Source of the DNA: Caulobacteraceae bacterium
GTDB lineage: Bacteria; Pseudomonadota; Alphaproteobacteria; Caulobacterales; Caulobacteraceae
Assembly (NCBI GenBank): GCA_027487945.1
Contig: JAIYCQ010000027.1
Span: 1 to 50,771 of the forward strand
Reading direction: 5' to 3'
DNA: 50,771 nucleotides
Shown here: positions 1-8,182 of the stretch, piece by piece
How the letters are laid out: every line of letters begins with the position of its first letter
Numbering within the stretch: position 1 is the stretch's first letter
Notes under the pieces: model-generated
What the model was told of the DNA's origin: nothing
Seen by the model: only the letters and a program-made list of their open reading frames with translations
Databases searched by the model: none
Program-made: the position numbers and the translations under genes

Positions 1-327
1 CACGACACGGGCCTCGTCACCCTGGCCACCCAGGTCCAGAGCGAGTTCGCACTGCACGCCCGCGCCATCCTCGGCCTGCCGGTCGACGCCAGCCTGCGCG
101 AGCCGGGGGCCAGCGCGGTGATCTACGGTGGGATGGACGCTGTGGGCGTGGCCTACGAGGGCGTGGCCGCGGCGCTGTCCGTCCCTGGCAGTGATCTGCG
201 TCTGTTCGGCAAGCCGGAAGCTTTCGAACGTCGCCGCATGGGCGTGGCGCTAGCGCGGCACGCAGACGTGGATGTCGCACGGGCGAACGCGCGGGAAGCG
301 GCGTCGCGCGTGCGGGTGGTTCGCTAG
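1..327 (+). CDS. purT: Formate-dependent phosphoribosylglycinamide formyltransferase (PurT), C-terminal part
   Basis: The window opens inside this gene; 108 C-terminal residues are visible, ending at the TAG at 325-327. They show the ATP-grasp tail typical of PurT: an [14 protein letters not shown] segment, a GASAVIYGG strand, then LRLFGKPE and RRMGVALA. PurT makes formyl-GAR from GAR, formate and ATP in de novo purine synthesis, as an alternative to folate-dependent PurN. The distinction from PurK rests on the LFGKP...R.GVALA block, which is characteristic of PurT. The start and the catalytic N-terminal part lie outside the window. A large inverted repeat follows directly downstream. Confidence 0.9.
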   Translation, partial: HDTGLVTLATQVQSEFALHARAILGLPVDASLREPGASAVIYGGMDAVGVAYEGVAAALSVPGSDLRLFGKPEAFERRRMGVALARHADVDVARANAREAASRVRVVR

Positions 328-333
328 CGCCAG

Positions 334-487
334 TCCTCCCCAGCTTGCTGGGGAGGGGGACCGCCGGAACGGTGGTGGAGGGGAGATGCCGCGTGGTGAC
401 TCCCTTCAGCACCGTGGAATGAGTCCGTGCACCGACTCCCCTCCACCATGCTCCGCATGGTCCCCCTCCCCGCGATGCGGGGAGGAT
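334..487. repeat. Intergenic inverted repeat, CCTCCCC...GGGGAGG family
   Basis: Between purT and gap there are two arms of about 50 bases (334-385 and 435-487) that are near reverse complements of each other. Each arm also folds on itself: TCCTCCCC with GGGGAGG around CAGCTTGCTG in the left arm, and CCCC with GGGG around GCGATGC in the right. The arms differ mainly at their own loop tips, as expected if stems are conserved and loops drift. Nothing protein-coding is convincing here. It resembles short dispersed intergenic repeats of Caulobacterales genomes and may also act as the purT terminator. Family membership is inferred, since only one full copy lies in the window. Confidence 0.7.
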
Positions 488-544
488 TGGCGAAAAGCGT
501 CACAAACCCTCACCCGATGTGACCCCTCTCTCCCCTGCACGGGG

Positions 545-572
545 TTGACTTCCGGGCCCCCGTCCTCAAAAC
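545..572 (+). promoter_or_regulatory. Candidate gap promoter
   Basis: TTGACT at 545-550 is a good -35 match. About 15 bases downstream lies TCAAAAC (566-572), a weak match to the GCTANAWC -10 element of Caulobacter-type sigma-73 promoters. The site sits 40-70 bases upstream of the gap ATG. Only the -35 half is convincing. Confidence 0.3.
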
Positions 573-612
573 CCCCGGGCATTCACAAAAAGTGGTCGGG
601 AGCCCCAAAACC

Positions 613-1620
613 ATGACTGTTCGCGTCGCCATCAACGGATTTGGCCGCATCGGCCGTCTGGTTCTGCGCTCCATCGCCGAGCATGGCCGCACGGACATCG
701 AGGTCGTGGCCATCAACGACCTGGGCCCGGTCGAGACCAACGCCCACCTGCTGCGCTACGACAGCGTGCACGGTCGCTTCCCCGGTACGGTGACGACCGG
801 CGAGGACTGGATCGACATCGGCCACGGCAAGATCAAGGTCACGGCCGAGCGTGACCCGGCCAACCTGCCGCACAAGGATCTGGCCGTCGACATCGCGTTC
901 GAGTGCACCGGTATCTTCACGTCCAAGGACAAGGCGTCCGCCCACCTGACCGCCGGCGCCAAGCGGGTGCTGGTCAGCGCGCCCTGCGACAACGCCGACA
1001 AGACCATCGTCTACAAGGTCAACCACGAGACCCTGACCGCCGACGACATCGTCGTCTCCAACGGCAGCTGCACCACCAACGCCCTGGCCCCGGTGGCCAA
1101 GGTGCTGAACGACCTGTTCGGCATCGAGCGTGGCTACATGACCACGATCCACGCCTACACCGGCGACCAGCCGACCCTCGACACCATGCACAAGGACCTC
1201 TACCGCGGCCGCGCCGCCGCCCTGAGCATGATCCCGACCTCGACCGGCGCAGCCAAGGCGCTGGGCCTGGTCCTGCCGGAACTGAAGGGCAAGCTGGACG
1301 GCTCCTCGATCCGCGTCCCGACTCCCAACGTCTCGGTCGTCGACCTGAAGGTCGTGGCCGGCCGCGACGTGACGGTGGAAGAGATCAACGCCGCCCTGGT
1401 CGCTGCCGCCGAAGGCCCGATGTCGGGCGTGTTGGCCGTCACCAACGACCCGCTGGTCTCCATCGACCTCAACCATGTCGCCGCCTCGTCCACCGCCGCC
1501 CTGCCGCAGACCCAGGTCGTCGACGGCAAGCTGGCCCGTGTGCTCACCTGGTACGACAACGAATGGGGCTTCGCGACCCGGATGAGCGACACCGCGCTCG
1601 TGATGGCGAAGTTCCTGTAG
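613..1620 (+). CDS. gap: Glyceraldehyde-3-phosphate dehydrogenase, type I
   Basis: Interconverts glyceraldehyde-3-phosphate and 1,3-bisphosphoglycerate with NAD(P), in glycolysis and gluconeogenesis. The 335-residue protein starts with a Rossmann glycine motif (VAINGFGRIGR) and carries the catalytic cysteine at about residue 153 in SNGSCTTN; the catalytic histidine is in the following TTIHAYTGDQ. Length is normal. The ATG at 613 was preferred over an in-frame GTG at 592 because homologous GapA proteins begin with M-x-V-x-VAINGFG and a GGGAG lies about ten bases upstream. pgk follows in the same direction after an inverted repeat, and fba after that, so the three form a glycolytic cluster. Confidence 0.97.
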   Translation: MTVRVAINGFGRIGRLVLRSIAEHGRTDIEVVAINDLGPVETNAHLLRYDSVHGRFPGTVTTGEDWIDIGHGKIKVTAERDPANLPHKDLAVDIAFECTGIFTSKDKASAHLTAGAKRVLVSAPCDNADKTIVYKVNHETLTADDIVVSNGSCTTNALAPVAKVLNDLFGIERGYMTTIHAYTGDQPTLDTMHKDLYRGRAAALSMIPTSTGAAKALGLVLPELKGKLDGSSIRVPTPNVSVVDLKVVAGRDVTVEEINAALVAAAEGPMSGVLAVTNDPLVSIDLNHVAASSTAALPQTQVVDGKLARVLTWYDNEWGFATRMSDTALVMAKFL

Positions 1621-1631
1621 GCATTGCGTGG

Positions 1632-1725
1632 TTCGAGACGCGGGCCTGGTGGCCCGCTCCTCACCATGACGAGCGTTTTGCTGAGTTCGTCATCCTGAGG
1701 AGCCCGCACTGGCGGGCGTCTCGAA
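1632..1725. repeat. Intergenic inverted repeat, TTCGAGACGC...GGATGACGA family
   Basis: The gap-pgk spacer holds two arms of about 40 bases (1632-1672 and 1687-1725). Left arm and reverse-complemented right arm share TTCGAGACGC at one end and GCTCCTCA..ATGACGA at the other. The middle (GGG/CCC against CCGCC/GGG) changes in a paired fashion. It is distinct in sequence from the repeats at 334-487 and 2959-3067. It would form a long hairpin in the transcript between gap and pgk and could set their relative expression; that role is inference. Confidence 0.7.
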
Positions 1726-1749
1726 GGACGCACAGAACGAAAGCAAAAG

Positions 1750-2940
1750 ATGACCTTCCGCTCCCTCGACACCGCTGATCTCGCCGGCAAGCGCGCGCTG
1801 GTTCGCGTGGACTTCAACGTGCCGATGGACGGCGGGCAGATCACCGACGACACCCGGCTGCGCTCGGCCCTGCCGACCATCCACTTCCTGTCGGGCAAGG
1901 GCGCGAAGGTGGTGCTGCTGGCCCACTTCGACCGGCCCAAGGGCAAGCGCGTTCCGGAGATGAGCCTGAAGCCCGTGGTCGCGGCGCTGTCGGCGCTGGT
2001 CGGCCAGCCGGTGGCCTTCGCCGACGACTGCGTCGGCGCCGAGGCGGCGGCGGTGATCGACGGCCTGCCGGAGGGCGGCGTCGCGCTGCTGGAGAACATC
2101 CGTTTCCACGCCGGCGAAGAGAAGAACGATCCCGCCTTCGCCGCCGAGCTGGCGAAACTGGGCGACCTCTACGTCAACGACGCCTTCAGCGCCGCCCACC
2201 GTGCCCACGCCTCCACCGAGGGCGTCGCCAAGCTTCTGCCCGCCTATCCGGGCCTCGCCATGCGGCGCGAGCTGGACATGCTCGACGCGGCGCTGGGCAA
2301 GCCGGTCAAGCCGGTGCTGGGCATCGTCGGCGGAGCCAAGGTCTCGACCAAGCTCGACCTCTTGAACAACCTGGTCGCCAAGCTCGACCGTCTGGCCATC
2401 GGCGGCGGCATGGCCAACACCTTCCTGGCCGCCCAGGGCCATCCGGTCGGCAGCTCCCTGTGCGAGCACGATCTGGGCGACACCGCCCGCGAGATCATGG
2501 CCAAGGCGGCCGCCTCGGGCTGCGAGCTGCTGCTGCCGGTCGATGTGGTCGTGGCCCGCGAGGTGAAGCCGGGCACCGCGACGCGTACGCTGGCCCTGGA
2601 CGAGGTCGGCGACGGCGATCTGATCCTCGACGCCGGGCCGAAGACCGTCGAGCGCCTGCTCGCCGCCATGGACGCCAGCAAGACCCTGATCTGGAACGGC
2701 CCGCTCGGCGTGTTCGAGGTCCCGCCCTTCGACATCGCCACCGTCGCCGCCGCTAAGAAGGCCGGCGCGCTGGCGGAAGCGGGGAAGATCACCGCGGTGG
2801 CCGGCGGCGGCGACACCGTCTCGGCCCTGAACCACGCGGGCGTGGCGGATCAGATGACCTTCGTGTCCACGGCCGGCGGGGCGTTCCTCGAGTGGATGGA
2901 AGGCAAGGTCCTGCCTGGCGTGAAGGCGCTGGAAGTCTAG
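1750..2940 (+). CDS. pgk: Phosphoglycerate kinase
   Basis: Transfers phosphate between 1,3-bisphosphoglycerate and ADP. The 396-residue protein has the N-terminal substrate domain motif RVDFNVP (about residues 20-26), the arginine/histidine cluster [20 protein letters not shown] and [14 protein letters not shown]. The C-terminal nucleotide domain has ILGGAK-like VGGAKVSTK, and WNGPLGVFE and GGGDTVSAL near the end. Length matches the bacterial family. The ATG at 1750 gives the usual M-x-FR-LD start; the upstream Shine-Dalgarno is poor (GAACGAAAGC). Lies between gap and fba, same strand. Confidence 0.97.
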   Translation: MTFRSLDTADLAGKRALVRVDFNVPMDGGQITDDTRLRSALPTIHFLSGKGAKVVLLAHFDRPKGKRVPEMSLKPVVAALSALVGQPVAFADDCVGAEAAAVIDGLPEGGVALLENIRFHAGEEKNDPAFAAELAKLGDLYVNDAFSAAHRAHASTEGVAKLLPAYPGLAMRRELDMLDAALGKPVKPVLGIVGGAKVSTKLDLLNNLVAKLDRLAIGGGMANTFLAAQGHPVGSSLCEHDLGDTAREIMAKAAASGCELLLPVDVVVAREVKPGTATRTLALDEVGDGDLILDAGPKTVERLLAAMDASKTLIWNGPLGVFEVPPFDIATVAAAKKAGALAEAGKITAVAGGGDTVSALNHAGVADQMTFVSTAGGAFLEWMEGKVLPGVKALEV

Positions 2941-2958
2941 GGCTGCCCAAAAAGTCCG

Positions 2959-3067
2959 TCATCCTGGGCCTTGTGCCCAGGACCCCTCGTTCAGCTTTGC
3001 CGTGAGAACCTGACCATCCTCTCACCTGCGACCGCGAGAGGGGTCCTCGCCACAAGGGCGAGGATGA
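2959..3067. repeat. Intergenic inverted repeat, TCATCCTGGGC...GAGGATGA family
   Basis: After pgk, 29-base arms at 2959-2987 and 3039-3067 are reverse complements apart from a few positions. The left arm reads TCATCCTGGGCCTTGTGCCC then AGGACCCCT. The reverse-complemented right arm reads TCATCCTCGCCCTTGTGGCG then AGGACCCCT, so the stem tip (GGGC/GCCC against CGCC/GGCG) has changed in compensating pairs while the TTGT loop is kept. The 50-base centre is not conserved within the element. Likely a dispersed intergenic element, and possibly the pgk terminator. Confidence 0.7.
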
Positions 3068-3113
3068 TGGGGAAGAGTAGCGGCTTCCGTCAGGTCAGAG
3101 CTTCCCGCACGGG

Positions 3114-3142
3114 CTGACGTTTCCGTGATCCGGTGCTAAGAC
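3114..3142 (+). promoter_or_regulatory. Candidate sigma-73-type promoter of fba
   Basis: CTGACG (3114-3119), 15-base spacer, GCTAAGAC (3135-3142): five of six and seven of eight matches to the Caulobacter housekeeping pattern TTGACG / GCTANAWC. It sits about 43 bases upstream of the fba start, and downstream of a strong inverted repeat, so fba probably has its own promoter. Confidence 0.55.
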
Positions 3143-3184
3143 GCCCCAAAACCCAGAACAATATCAGCGCAAGAGAGTCCGACC

Positions 3185-4270
3185 GTGGCCCGCATCACCC
3201 TCCGACAGCTTCTCGACCACGCCGCCGAGAACGACTACGGCCTGCCCGCCTTCAACATCAACAACATGGAGCAGGGCCTGGCCATCATGGAGGCCGCCGA
3301 GGCCTGTGACGCGCCGGTGATCATCCAGGCGTCGCGCGGGGCCCGCAGCTACGCCAACGACATCATGCTGGCGCGGATGATCGATGCGCTGGTCGAGATC
3401 TACCCGAATATCCCGGTCTGTATGCACCAGGACCACGGCAACGGCCCGGCGACCTGCGCCACGGCGATCCAGTACGGCTTCACCTCGGTGATGATGGACG
3501 GCTCGCTGAAGGAAGACGCCAAGACCCCGGCCGACTACGAGTACAACGTCGATGTCACCCGCCGCGTCGTCCAGATGGCCCACAGCTGCGGCGTGTCGGT
3601 CGAGGGCGAGCTGGGCGTGCTGGGCTCGCTGGAGACCGGCATGGGCGAGGCCGAGGACGGCCACGGCTTCGAGGGCAAGCTGGACCATTCCGCCCTGCTG
3701 ACCGACCCCGATCAGGCGGTCGACTTCGTGCGCGAGACCCAGGTCGACGCCCTGGCCATCGCCATGGGCACCAGCCACGGCGCCTACAAGTTCAGCCGCA
3801 AGCCGGACGGCGACGTGCTGGCCATGAACGTGATCGAGGAAATCCACCGCCGCCTGCCTAACACCCACCTGGTGATGCACGGCTCGAGCTCGGTGCCGCA
3901 GGACCTGCAGGACATCATCAACCAGTACGGCGGCGCCATGCCCCAGACCTGGGGCGTGCCGGTCGAGGAGATCCAGCGCGGCATCAAGCACGGCGTGCGC
4001 AAGATCAACATCGACACCGACAACCGCATGGCCATCACCGGCGCCATCCGCAAACTGATGGCCGAGAAGCCGGGCGAGTTCGATCCGCGCGCCTACCTCA
4101 AGCCCGCCAAGGAGGCGATGCGCAAGGTCTGCGAACAGCGCTTCAAGGAGTTCTGGGCCGACGGCCAGGCGTCGAAGATCAAGCCGCTCAGCACCGCCCA
4201 GATGGCGAAGCGCTACGCCGCCGGCGAGCTCGACGCCAAGATCGGCGTCAGCCGGGCGGCGGCGGAGTAG
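3185..4270 (+). CDS. fba: Class II fructose-bisphosphate aldolase
   Basis: Zinc-dependent cleavage/condensation of fructose-1,6-bisphosphate. The 361-residue protein has the class II hallmarks: FNINNMEQ near the N terminus, the catalytic/zinc motif HQDHGN (around residue 80-85), the FTSVMMDGS strand, EGELGVLG with a metal ligand, the [13 protein letters not shown] loop, HGSSSVP and the phosphate-binding NIDTDNRMA. The length and the long C-terminal helical segment fit the Calvin-type (CbbA-like) subfamily, common in alphaproteobacteria. Start is GTG at 3185 with AAGAGAG upstream. It completes the gap-pgk-fba cluster and ends at a bidirectional hairpin. Confidence 0.96.
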   Translation: MARITLRQLLDHAAENDYGLPAFNINNMEQGLAIMEAAEACDAPVIIQASRGARSYANDIMLARMIDALVEIYPNIPVCMHQDHGNGPATCATAIQYGFTSVMMDGSLKEDAKTPADYEYNVDVTRRVVQMAHSCGVSVEGELGVLGSLETGMGEAEDGHGFEGKLDHSALLTDPDQAVDFVRETQVDALAIAMGTSHGAYKFSRKPDGDVLAMNVIEEIHRRLPNTHLVMHGSSSVPQDLQDIINQYGGAMPQTWGVPVEEIQRGIKHGVRKINIDTDNRMAITGAIRKLMAEKPGEFDPRAYLKPAKEAMRKVCEQRFKEFWADGQASKIKPLSTAQMAKRYAAGELDAKIGVSRAAAE

Positions 4271-4286
4271 ACCTCCAGCAACGGCT

Positions 4287-4381
4287 ATCCCGGACGGCCG
4301 CCAGGCCGATCCGGGACCCAGAAGAGCCGGGACTCAGCCGCTGGGTCCCGGCTCTTCGCGCATTCGCGCTACGGCCGGGAT
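4287..4381. repeat. Intergenic repeat with nested stems, TATCCCGG...CCGGGATCA
   Basis: An outer 7-bp stem (4287-4293 with 4375-4381, ATCCCGG/CCGGGAT) encloses a very strong inner hairpin at 4321-4357. The same termini recur after rplL (44605-44626, ATCCCGGC/GCCGGGAT), which suggests two members of one dispersed family. Located between the convergent fba and DUF2799 genes. Confidence 0.6.
4321..4357. terminator. Bidirectional hairpin between fba and the DUF2799 gene
   Basis: A 16-bp stem (4321-4336 and 4342-4357) with one mismatch and a five-base loop GCCGC, GAAGAGCCGGGACTCA against TGGGTCCCGGCTCTTC. No long T tract follows on either strand. Position between convergent genes favours a terminator role for both. 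Confidence 0.55.
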
Positions 4382-4396
4382 CACAGCGTTTGTCCC

Positions 4397-5035
4397 TCAC
4401 CACGTCCCGTAGGTCGGGCCGAAGCGGTAGCGCAGCTGGTTCATCTCGCGTTCGGCGTCGTCGCGGCGGAAGCGGGCGTCGCTGAGGTCGCTGTCGGCCT
4501 GGCGGCGGTCGTCGCGCAGGCGCTTGAGCGCTTCCCGGATGGCCGGCTTGACCGTGTCGGGCGTGGCGGGGTCGGCGAGGCGACGCTCCTCCTCGCGCAG
4601 GCGGCTGTCGGCGTCGTTCCAGCGGGCCTCGGCGGCGCTGATGTCGCTCTCCGCCCGGTCGATCCGACTCTGGGCGTCCAGCACCACGCGGCCGTCGGAG
4701 TAGCCGGCGAGGAAGCGCGCCTCCAGCGGGGCCGGGCAGACGCCCTGGTAGGTATTGCCGCGCCGACCGGCGAGGAACCCGCGCTCCAGGGTGCAGTAGA
4801 CCGGCAGCCCGCGCTCGCGGCCCTGCAGGTAGGTGGCCTGGTCCGGCATGATCCCGAACTTCTCGCAGGCCTTCACATGGTCGCCGAAGCGGCCGGTCGC
4901 GTAGCCGTTGGCGCCGTCGGTGTAGCCGATGCCGTTCCAGTCTCCGGCCCGGCACTGATCCTCGCTGAGGGAGGCGCAGCCGCCGAGCAGCAGAAGGGGC
5001 GCGCCGATGACGACCGCCAGTCCGAGAGTGCGCAT
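4397..5035 (-). CDS. DUF2799-type lipoprotein
   Basis: A 212-residue protein with a lipoprotein signal: basic MR start, hydrophobic core, and lipobox LLLGGC with the cysteine near residue 20. The mature part has the DUF2799 pattern: short cysteine-containing segments (EDQCRAGDW, ACEKFG, YCTLERG, VCPAPLE) with repeated G-(F/Y) elements such as GYTDGANGY and FLAGYSDGR. A charged helical, probably coiled-coil C-terminal half follows (about residues 120-200, rich in E, R, D and A). The function of the family is not established. It would be anchored in the outer or inner membrane. It runs convergent to fba and downstream of an MFS gene, 111 bases apart. No enzymatic motif was seen. Confidence 0.8.
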   Translation of the reverse strand: MRTLGLAVVIGAPLLLLGGCASLSEDQCRAGDWNGIGYTDGANGYATGRFGDHVKACEKFGIMPDQATYLQGRERGLPVYCTLERGFLAGRRGNTYQGVCPAPLEARFLAGYSDGRVVLDAQSRIDRAESDISAAEARWNDADSRLREEERRLADPATPDTVKPAIREALKRLRDDRRQADSDLSDARFRRDDAEREMNQLRYRFGPTYGTW

Positions 5036-5146
5036 GCTTGATGTCCCGAGAAGCCGTATTCACGGAACCGTGATCCGGGTTCCGCTGCTTGGCAAGTGAA
5101 GAAGATGTGCATCCGGTCCGCGCCCCCTGAACGGGGGCCCGTGAGG

Positions 5147-6793
5147 TCAGGCGTCGATATCGGCGCCCTTCATTTCGCGGATGAACAGAGCCCCGATGAC
5201 CGCCGTCGCCGCGGCGACGACCACCGGATACCAGAGGCCATAGTAGATGTTGCCCGTGGCCGCGACCATGGCGAAGGCCGTGGTCGGCAGGAAGCCGCCG
5301 AACCAGCCGTTGCCGATGTGGTAGGGCAGGCTCATCGAGGTGTAGCGGATCCGGGCCGGGAACATCTCGACCAGCGCCGCGGCGATCGGGCCGTAGACCA
5401 TGGTCACCAGCAGCACGAGCACGAACAGGATGGCCACCACCATCGGGCGGTCGACCCTGGCCGGGTCGGCCTTGGCCGGATAGCCGGCGGTCGCCAGGGC
5501 CGCGCCGAGGTCCTTGCGCCAGGCGGCCTGCCGCTCGGCGAAGGCCTTCGACGACAGGGCGGTCCCGTCGAAGGACGGCACAAGGGTCTCGCCGATCCGC
5601 ACGGCCGCAGTCTCCCCGGGCCCGGCGGCGCGGGTCTCGTAGGAGACGCCGGCCGAGGCGAGGGCCGACTTGGCGACGTCGCAGGCCGAGCGGAACTGGG
5701 TCTTGCCGATCGGATCGAACTGGAAGCTGCAGGTCGCCGGATCGGCGATCACCGTCACCGGTGACGAGGCCGTGGCGGCGGCCAGCGCCGGATTGGCGGC
5801 GACGGTCAGGGCCTTGAACAGCGGGAAGCAGGTGAGAGCCGCCAGCAGGCAGCCGGTCAGGATGATCGGCTTGCGGCCGATCCGGTCGCTCAGCCAGCCG
5901 AAGACGATGAAGAACGGCGTCCCGGCCAGCAGGGCGATGGCGACCAGCACATTGGTCAGGGCCCCGTCGACCTTGAGCGTCTTCTCCAGGAAGAACAGGG
6001 CGTAGAACTGGCCGGTGTACCAGACCACGGCCTGGCCCGCTGTCAGGCCGACCAGGGCGAGGATGACCAGCTTGAGGTTGCCCGGCTCCAGAAAGGACTC
6101 GGTCAGCGGCTTCTTCGATCCCTTCCCCTCGTCGACCATCTTCTGGAAGACCGGGCTCTCGTTGAGCCGCAGCCGGATCCACAGCGACACGCCCAGCAGC
6201 AGGATCGAGGCGAGGAAGGGAATGCGCCAGCCCCAGTCGCCGAACGCCGCCTCGCCGACCTGGGTGCGGACCAGCAGGATCACGATCAGGGACAGGAACA
6301 GGCCCAGGGTGGCGGTGGTCTGGATGAAGCTGGTGTAGAGGCCGCGCCGTCCGGGCGGGGCATGCTCGGCGACATAGGTGGCCGCGCCGCCGTACTCGCC
6401 GCCCAGCGCCATGCCCTGCACCAGCCGCATCGCGATCAGCAGGATCGGGGCGGCCACACCTATGGCCTCATAGGAGGGCAGCAGCCCGACCACGAAGGTC
6501 GACAGCCCCATCAGCAGCATGGTGATCAGGAAGGTGTTCTTGCGGCCCCAGAGGTCGCCCAGCCGCCCAAACACGATGGCGCCGAGCGGGCGCACCGCGA
6601 AGCCTGCGGCGAAGGCGAGCAGGGCGAAGATGTACCCGGTCGTCTCGTTCACGCCGCTGAAGAAGTGCTTGGTGATGAACCCGGCGAGCGAGCCGTACAG
6701 GTAGAAGTCATACCACTCGAAGATGGTGCCGACCGACGCGCCGCCGACCACCATCCCGTGCCGCGTCTTCAGCGGTTCGCCTTCGTTCGCCAT
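5147..6793 (-). CDS. MFS transporter, metabolite:H+ symporter (MHS) family, with periplasmic insert
   Basis: A 548-residue inner-membrane transporter. The N-terminal half has TFEWYDF-like IFEWYDFYLYG (TM1), the MFS loop GRLGDLWGRK (residues 76-85) and RLVQGMALGGEYGGA, which is diagnostic of the MHS (ProP/ShiA-like) family. The second MFS loop is DRIGRK (303-308). Between TM9 and TM10, residues about 330-450 form a soluble insert with two cysteines (C355, C371), on the periplasmic side by topology. Standard MHS proteins of about 430 residues lack it. The substrate (organic acid, osmolyte or shikimate-like) cannot be told. ATG at 6793 has a purine-rich GGGGGAA upstream. Same strand as the LysE gene but 119 bases away. 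Confidence 0.9.
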   Translation of the reverse strand: MANEGEPLKTRHGMVVGGASVGTIFEWYDFYLYGSLAGFITKHFFSGVNETTGYIFALLAFAAGFAVRPLGAIVFGRLGDLWGRKNTFLITMLLMGLSTFVVGLLPSYEAIGVAAPILLIAMRLVQGMALGGEYGGAATYVAEHAPPGRRGLYTSFIQTTATLGLFLSLIVILLVRTQVGEAAFGDWGWRIPFLASILLLGVSLWIRLRLNESPVFQKMVDEGKGSKKPLTESFLEPGNLKLVILALVGLTAGQAVVWYTGQFYALFFLEKTLKVDGALTNVLVAIALLAGTPFFIVFGWLSDRIGRKPIILTGCLLAALTCFPLFKALTVAANPALAAATASSPVTVIADPATCSFQFDPIGKTQFRSACDVAKSALASAGVSYETRAAGPGETAAVRIGETLVPSFDGTALSSKAFAERQAAWRKDLGAALATAGYPAKADPARVDRPMVVAILFVLVLLVTMVYGPIAAALVEMFPARIRYTSMSLPYHIGNGWFGGFLPTTAFAMVAATGNIYYGLWYPVVVAAATAVIGALFIREMKGADIDA

Positions 6794-6912
6794 CGCCGTT
6801 CCCCCGCCGTTTCGCGAAGGCTAGCGCGACGGGGCCCGCCGGCTCAATGGATCGTTGCGCCGTCGCGCCCGCAGAGACGGCCTGTTTCGGGACGTCGGGC
6901 CTCTTCCCGGCG

Positions 6913-7539
6913 CTAGCGCCGGGTCTCCCAGCCAAGCCAGAGGGCGATGGCCGCAAGGGCAAGGGCGAAGACGATCCGGACCGTCCGCCCGCCGCCGCTC
7001 GTCTTCGCCAGCAGCGGAATGGCCCGGGCGGCGGTCAGGACGATGATGATGTGGATGACCAGCGCGACGGCGATGTGGATGAGGCCCAGGGTCAGGGCCT
7101 GGCCCGCGAACGGCCGCGCCGGATCGGTGAAGCCGGGCAGCAGGCCGATGTAGAACACGGCCGCCTTGGGATTGAGGATGTTGGCCAGGAAGCCGCGCGT
7201 CAGCAGGGCGCCGGGCGAAGGGCGGTCGATGTCGGCCGCCGCCGGGTCGGCGGCCCCGCCGCGCCAGGTGTCGAAGGCCAGCCACAGCAGGAAGGCCACC
7301 CCCGCCCAGCGCAGCAGCTGGTAGAGCCAGTCGACCCGCAGGATGATCTCCGCCAGACCGAAGACGGCGGCCAGCATGTAGACCGCCAGCCCGGCCGTGA
7401 CGCCCAGGATGGTCAGGAAGCCGGCCCGCCGCCCCCACTGGCCGCCGACGATGGCCAGGTAGCCCATGTTGGGCCCGGGGGTCAGCTCGATGAGCAGCAC
7501 CGCCGCCAGGAACGGCAGCAGCAGTTCCGGCGGCGGCAT
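6913..7539 (-). CDS. LysE/RhtB family amino-acid exporter
   Basis: A 208-residue integral membrane protein with about six hydrophobic segments. The N terminus carries the family signature LTPGPNMGYL (residues about 19-28), followed by the GRRAGFLTILGVTAGL loop. FLANILNPKAAVFYIGLLPGF (105-125) is the typical second LysE motif. These proteins export amino acids or similar small metabolites by proton antiport. Start chosen at the ATG at 7539, directly ahead of the hydrophobic N terminus; longer upstream reading in the same frame overlaps bacterioferritin and has no membrane or family character. The start is only 11 bases past the bacterioferritin stop, so the two are probably co-transcribed. The substrate is unknown. 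Confidence 0.88.
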   Translation of the reverse strand: MPPPELLLPFLAAVLLIELTPGPNMGYLAIVGGQWGRRAGFLTILGVTAGLAVYMLAAVFGLAEIILRVDWLYQLLRWAGVAFLLWLAFDTWRGGAADPAAADIDRPSPGALLTRGFLANILNPKAAVFYIGLLPGFTDPARPFAGQALTLGLIHIAVALVIHIIIVLTAARAIPLLAKTSGGGRTVRIVFALALAAIALWLGWETRR

Positions 7540-7550
7540 GGCGGGCAGGG

Positions 7551-8042
7551 TCAGTGGCCTTCGCCGCCTTCCAGCTCGCCCAGCGCGCTCTGCAGGTAGT
7601 TCTGCTCGCCCAGCGACTTCACGAGCGAAAGCTGGGTCTCGAGGAAGTCGATGTGCTCCTCGGTATCGGACAGGATCTCCTTGAAGATCTGCCGGCTGAC
7701 GTAGTCGTGGGCGGCTTCGGCAGCGGTGACGCCCTTTATCAGGTCCTCGCGCCCGCCAACCTCGACGGCCAGGTCGGCGGCGAGGCACTCGGGCACCGTC
7801 TCCCCGATCTTCAGCTTCTTGAGGTCCTGCAGGTTGGGCAGGCCTTCGAGGAACAGGATGCGCTTGATGAGCTTGTCGGCATGCTTCATCTCGCCGATCG
7901 ACTCTTCGTAGGTGATCTTGCCCAGCCGGGCGAAGCCCCAGTCCTGATACATCCGCGCATGCAGGAAGTACTGGTTCACGGCGGTCAGTTCGTTGGTCAG
8001 CACGGCGTTCAGAAGCCGGATGATGGCGGGGTCGCCCTTCAT
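7551..8042 (-). CDS. bfr: Bacterioferritin
   Basis: A 163-residue ferritin-like iron-storage subunit that would assemble into a 24-mer with heme b between subunit pairs. By direct alignment to E. coli Bfr numbering the heme ligand Met52 is present (GEMKH), as are ferroxidase ligands Glu18, Glu51, His54, Glu94 and His130. Position 127, Glu in E. coli, is Thr here (SDTEEH). Other landmarks: NQYFLHARMY, RILFLEGLPN, HIDFLETQLSL and QNYLQSAL. ATG at 8042 with GAAAGGAGCG upstream. bfd lies 140 bases upstream on the same strand and a LysE exporter 11 bases downstream. Iron control through the upstream bfd region is likely, but bfr may have its own promoter. Confidence 0.95.
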   Translation of the reverse strand: MKGDPAIIRLLNAVLTNELTAVNQYFLHARMYQDWGFARLGKITYEESIGEMKHADKLIKRILFLEGLPNLQDLKKLKIGETVPECLAADLAVEVGGREDLIKGVTAAEAAHDYVSRQIFKEILSDTEEHIDFLETQLSLVKSLGEQNYLQSALGELEGGEGH

Positions 8043-8182
8043 GGCGCGCTCCTTTCAGGATTGAATCGCCCCGACCCTGAACGCATGTCCGGATCGCAGC
8101 AACACCAATGTCTGCAAGTGTTTCGCGGTTTCAGAGAAAAACGCGCGAATGCTTCGCGACCGCGGAAAATCCCCGTCGGCCG

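Noticed and set aside
5122..5138. GCCCCC/GGGGGC hairpin after the MFS gene as a terminator
   Set aside because: Only six base pairs and no T tract; not strong enough to call.
8043..8182. Second Fur box between bfd and bfr (TGCAAGTGTTTCGCG)
   Set aside because: Only three of seven positions are palindromic; too weak to report as a site.
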